Part shown: in pieces, positions 61,303 through 64,000 of the stretch
How the letters are laid out: each line of letters starts with the position of its first letter
How positions within the stretch are numbered: the first letter of the stretch is position 1
Assembly: GCA_964580995.1 (NCBI GenBank)
Contig: CAZOMV010000009.1
Location: 1 to 64,000, forward strand
DNA from: JAKJEP01 sp964580995
Lineage (GTDB): Bacteria; Planctomycetota; Phycisphaerae; Sedimentisphaerales; SM23-30
Direction of reading: 5' to 3'
DNA length: 64,000 bases
The notes under the pieces: generated by a model
Told to the model about the DNA's origin: nothing
What the model saw: the letters and a program-made list of their open reading frames with translations, nothing else
The model's database searches: none
Position numbers and translations under genes: made by a program

Positions 61303-62655
61303 ATGAAAAAGTATTTGGTAATTCTTTTGGTTTGCTGTGCCAGTGTGGCCTATGCAACGGACTACAATCCCCTTACCAATTGGGTCAATGCTCCAGGATC
61401 GCCTGCGGCATGGTCTTACGGCGGCAGGATTGAAACGGCTTATGGCACAGGAGTCTTCGGAAATTTAATTTTAGGTACGCATACGTCGGGCGGTGCTTTT
61501 TCGGATCAATATGTGGTTCCGAATACCGCTAACACCTGTGTAGTAGGAAAGACCGACCCCTGGCTAGGCAAGCCTGGACCTCTCTTGAACGCCTGGACTA
61601 CCTATCAGGCCACCGCCCGTTTAACTCCCGAAGCCGGCGTCTATGATATAACAGGTAATTTTATAGGCACAGGATATGCCAACCCCTCCGTCCAGCTCAC
61701 GAACGTTTATATTGTGAAAAATGGCACAGATATCCTTTGGCAAGGCCTGATTAATGACTATGTTACTCCTGCGAATTTTGCCTTGACGGTTGTACCCTTA
61801 CAAGCAGGCGACACCATCGATTTCATCAGTGGTAACGGTGCCCCCCAAGGGGAGTCAAGGACCTGTTTAACCGCCAATGTGATCGCGGCGGAAGTATTGC
61901 TTGCCTGGGCCCCTTCACCCGAAGACGGTGCTAAGGAAGTAGCTGTGAGTACCAATCTGTGCTGGAATGGCCCTGTGAATGATCCCAACTATCCGGATCC
62001 CAACGGGAACTTTTTTTCTTATAATGTGTACTATGGTCCTGCGGATAATCTGAACAACTTGGCAGGCCCGTTCCTGGTATCGGGTAACGAACCGCATTGT
62101 TATACGCCCGCCTCTGCACTGGATCCGGAAACGGAATATGCCTGGCGCGTCGATGTTCTGATTCCGAATGGCCCTGTTCGCACGGGCGACGTTTGGACCT
62201 TCACCACGGAGCCGGCCTATGACCAGGCACAACTGGTCAGTCCCACCCCGTCCGGCGCCACCGATGTCGCGTATGCCGCCACCTTGCAATGGCTTAACGA
62301 TTCGAAAGCCGAATGGACGAATGTATATTTCAGCACCAATGAAACGCTGGTGACCAGCCGCGATCCTTCCGTACAGGTGTTGTCCAAGGCCGCGGCTACC
62401 TCCACCTACGATCCGTTCGGTGTGGATCTGATGAACTACAATACCACCTATTACTGGGTCGTGGATGAAGGTGCCGGCAATGCGGTAGTGGCTCCGGGAA
62501 CGGTCTGGAGCTTTACCACCAAAGCGGTTGAGTGCCTGGCGCCGGTAGCGGACTGGGATGTCAATGGGGACTGCACGATCGACCTGGCGGAATTCGCCGG
62601 GTTGGCCAGTTTGTGGCTGCAATGCGGCTACGATCATCCGGGAGCCTGCCAGTAA
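61303..62655 (+). CDS. Secreted protein with fibronectin-III-like repeats and dockerin-like end
   Basis: 450 residues from the ATG at 61303, eight bases after GAGGAG. Signal peptide cut near AYAT. Domain A' (about 20-200: WSYGGRIETAYGTGVFG, ITGNFIGTGYANPSVQLTNVYIVKNGTDILWQG) is closely related to the whole next gene. Two Fn3-like repeats follow (about 200-305 and 310-410, PSPEDGAKEVAVSTNLCWNG, ETEYAWRVDVL, TTYYWVVDEG). The tail (DWDVNGDCTIDLAEFA, WLQCG) is a variant dockerin-like motif. Function unknown; binding protein likely. Confidence 0.8.
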   Translation: MKKYLVILLVCCASVAYATDYNPLTNWVNAPGSPAAWSYGGRIETAYGTGVFGNLILGTHTSGGAFSDQYVVPNTANTCVVGKTDPWLGKPGPLLNAWTTYQATARLTPEAGVYDITGNFIGTGYANPSVQLTNVYIVKNGTDILWQGLINDYVTPANFALTVVPLQAGDTIDFISGNGAPQGESRTCLTANVIAAEVLLAWAPSPEDGAKEVAVSTNLCWNGPVNDPNYPDPNGNFFSYNVYYGPADNLNNLAGPFLVSGNEPHCYTPASALDPETEYAWRVDVLIPNGPVRTGDVWTFTTEPAYDQAQLVSPTPSGATDVAYAATLQWLNDSKAEWTNVYFSTNETLVTSRDPSVQVLSKAAATSTYDPFGVDLMNYNTTYYWVVDEGAGNAVVAPGTVWSFTTKAVECLAPVADWDVNGDCTIDLAEFAGLASLWLQCGYDHPGACQ

Positions 62656-62707
62656 TTGCAAGCTGGCGGCGTGATCCGCGTAATCCGGTTTGTGCCTAAG
62701 AAAAATC

Positions 62708-62900
62708 AACCAGCCCGGCGGTTTCGAGCAGGCCGGGCTGGTTATACTGAAAAAGAAAGGATGTGATAGAGATCAAAAATAGAAAAAAGGATGATTAGAA
62801 CTTTATGTGTGTTTGATGTTCGTTTTGTTGTTTTTGGTTTAAAGTATGGTTTTTTTAGGTTTTGACAAAGCGAAGAGCTTGTCAAACGGAGGAATTGAAA
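62708..62900 (+). promoter_or_regulatory. Structured 5' leader, cassette copy 4
   Basis: Hairpin AACCAGCCCGGC (62708-62719) / GCCGGGCTGGTT (62732-62743), AAAGAAAGGATGTGAT (62752-62767), a conserved T-rich stretch, then hairpin TTTGACAA (62861-62868) / TTGTCAAA (62879-62886) before SD GGAGG (62888-62892). Most of the sequence matches the leader at 6351-6544, about 56 kb away. Confidence 0.65.
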
Positions 62901-63554
62901 ATGAAGAAAATGATTGTTTTGTTAGCTGTTGTTTGCTGTGCCAGTATGGCATATGCAACAAACTACAATCCGAATACCGATTGGGTTGTCGCACCCGGCG
63001 AGCCGGATGCCTGGACCTACGGCGGCCGGGTGGAAACGGCGCCAGGAGTTTTCGATGCTTTCATCCCAGGAACGCATGTGCCGGCTATTGCTGGTTTTAT
63101 TGATGGGTATCTGGTTCCAGGTACCTATGACACCTGTGCGATATTCCAGGTTGATCCTTGGAAAGGCAATGCTGGACCTGTGTTGAACGCGTGGGTCAAT
63201 TATCAAGCCACCGCCCGTGTAACTCCGGAAGCTGGTATCTATGATTTAACGGTAAGTTTTATCGGAACGGGATATGCTGATCCCTCGGTTCAGGACACCA
63301 ATGTCTATGTGGTTAAAAACGGCAGTGATGTCCTCTGGCAAGGAAAGATTAATGACTATGTCACTCCTGCCGGCACATCCATCTCCAATTTAGTCTTTGC
63401 AGCGGGTGACTATCTTGATTTCATCAGCGGGAACAATGGTCCCGGAGAATCAAGGAGCTGCTTAACTGCCAATCTGGTACTGGTTCCCGAACCGGTAACC
63501 ATGATGCTGCTGGGACTGGGCGGATTGACTTTAATCCGTCGCCGGAGAGCGTAA
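62901..63554 (+). CDS. PEP-CTERM secreted protein
   Basis: 217 residues from the ATG at 62901, eight bases after GGAGG. Signal peptide cut near AYAT. One domain A' (about 20-190) nearly colinear with the N-terminal domain of the previous gene (WTYGGRVETAPGVFD, TGYADPSVQDTNVYVVKNGSDVLWQG). The tail is a PEP-CTERM signal: VPEP, hydrophobic MMLLGLGGLTLI, then RRRRA. It would be processed by exosortase. The gene pair shows the same domain carried once on a dockerin-like and once on a PEP-CTERM tail. Confidence 0.85.
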   Translation: MKKMIVLLAVVCCASMAYATNYNPNTDWVVAPGEPDAWTYGGRVETAPGVFDAFIPGTHVPAIAGFIDGYLVPGTYDTCAIFQVDPWKGNAGPVLNAWVNYQATARVTPEAGIYDLTVSFIGTGYADPSVQDTNVYVVKNGSDVLWQGKINDYVTPAGTSISNLVFAAGDYLDFISGNNGPGESRSCLTANLVLVPEPVTMMLLGLGGLTLIRRRRA

Positions 63555-63591
63555 GTTTTTTAATGCGATTAGTTACGTTTATTTCCTAAAG

Positions 63592-63627
63592 ATACGAGCG
63601 GGTACTCATGCCCGCTCGTATTTATTT
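63592..63627 (+). terminator. Rho-independent terminator after the PEP-CTERM gene
   Basis: ATACGAGCGGG (63592-63602) / CCCGCTCGTAT (63611-63621) with an eight-base loop and a T-rich tail. Confidence 0.85.
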
Positions 63628-63645
63628 TAGAGGGAAACTATCTAT

Positions 63646-64000
63646 ATGGAAACAGGGCTTGTTAATCAAATAGCGATTGTCACCGGGGCCGGCCGGGGTA
63701 TCGGCCAGGCGGTGGCGCTGGAATTGGCCCGGCGCGGGGCGAAAGTCGCGGTGACGGACCGGGATGAGATTTCCGCCCAACAAACGATGGAACAGATTCA
63801 AAAGCTGGGCGGGCAGGCGATGGCCATCCCCTTTGATCTGGCGGAGGTTGCCAGCATTCGCACTATGGTGGAGAAAACCTTTCGCCAATGGCAGCGCATC
63901 GACATGCTGGTAAACGCCGCCGGGATCATCCAGGCCAAACCCCTGCTGGAGATCACCGAAGCCGACTGGGATCCGATCATCGCTGTAAATCAGAAGGGCC
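63646..64000 (+). CDS. Short-chain dehydrogenase/reductase, partial
   Basis: The window ends inside this gene; 118 codons are present. The N-terminus has the classical SDR cofactor loop TGAGRGIG (TGxxxGxG), AVTDRDE suggesting NAD preference by its aspartate, and NAAG (NAG motif) at about 87-90. The catalytic YxxxK lies beyond the window. GAGGG precedes the ATG at a long spacing. Substrate unknown; sugar alcohol or 3-oxoacyl type are possible. Confidence 0.85.
   Translation, partial: METGLVNQIAIVTGAGRGIGQAVALELARRGAKVAVTDRDEISAQQTMEQIQKLGGQAMAIPFDLAEVASIRTMVEKTFRQWQRIDMLVNAAGIIQAKPLLEITEADWDPIIAVNQKG

Overview
The window looks like a chromosome segment of an anaerobic, polysaccharide-degrading member of the Planctomycetes, most likely class Phycisphaerae (Sedimentisphaerales-like). 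This is inferred from family content, not from a marker gene. The evidence is a set of secreted proteins ending either in a single-repeat, cysteine-containing dockerin-like motif or in a PEP-CTERM tail, glycosidases and an acetyl-esterase, Tat-exported Gfo/Idh/MocA proteins, many PQQ/NHL beta-propellers and a PilM-PilN fusion. No CRISPR array, transposase or prophage gene was seen; the only RNA gene found is a tRNA-Leu(TAG).

Layout. 1-2.3 kb: two tandem copies of a 95-nt structured repeat, then ispE-spoVG (zinc-ribbon SpoVG). 2.4-3.4 kb: a FadR/GntR regulator with palindromic operator candidates. 3.6-9.6 kb: first cluster of modular secreted proteins. 9.6-10.8 kb: GH29-like protein. 11-13.3 kb: ribH-nusB-ftsY-fmdB housekeeping run. 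14.8-20.5 kb: minus-strand pilus-type operon (PilM-PilN fusion, PilO-like protein, third inner-membrane protein). 20.8-23 kb: PAS-GAF-REC sensor with a stand-alone Clp N-domain protein. 23.2-27.6 kb: XerC/D recombinase and envelope lipoproteins. 27.7-31 kb: flippase and AlkP-superfamily hydrolase. 31-38.2 kb: glycan/oxidoreductase genes (second GH29-like protein, PQQ propeller, C_GCAxxG_C_C protein, acetyl-esterase, MocA protein, ModE-like HTH, methyltransferase). 38.4 kb: tRNA-Leu, followed by a third repeat copy. 39.2-43.6 kb: VTC-domain protein, DUF4956 membrane protein, HlyD and TolC operon. 43.7-54.1 kb: eight-gene redox cluster. 54.1-57 kb: folE and an alpha-galactosidase. 57.2-63.6 kb: second modular secreted-protein cluster. 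63.6 kb to the end: a truncated SDR gene.

Most interesting regions. (1) The 43.7-54.1 kb cluster combines a NuoE-NuoF fusion and a NuoG/GltD hybrid that lacks the NAD(P)H-binding subdomain with a NapH/NosR-like membrane iron-sulfur protein, a Tat-exported multi-cluster ferredoxin, a four-cysteine membrane miniprotein and three anchored beta-propellers. I propose a transmembrane route from cytoplasmic NADH to an unknown extracytoplasmic acceptor. (2) A 5' leader cassette (GC-rich hairpin, distal anti-SD-complementary sequence, TTTGACAA hairpin abutting the SD) is repeated in front of secreted-protein genes about 56 kb apart. (3) The 95-nt three-hairpin repeat occurs at three places. (4) The secreted proteins share domains in shuffled orders with interchangeable C-terminal tails.
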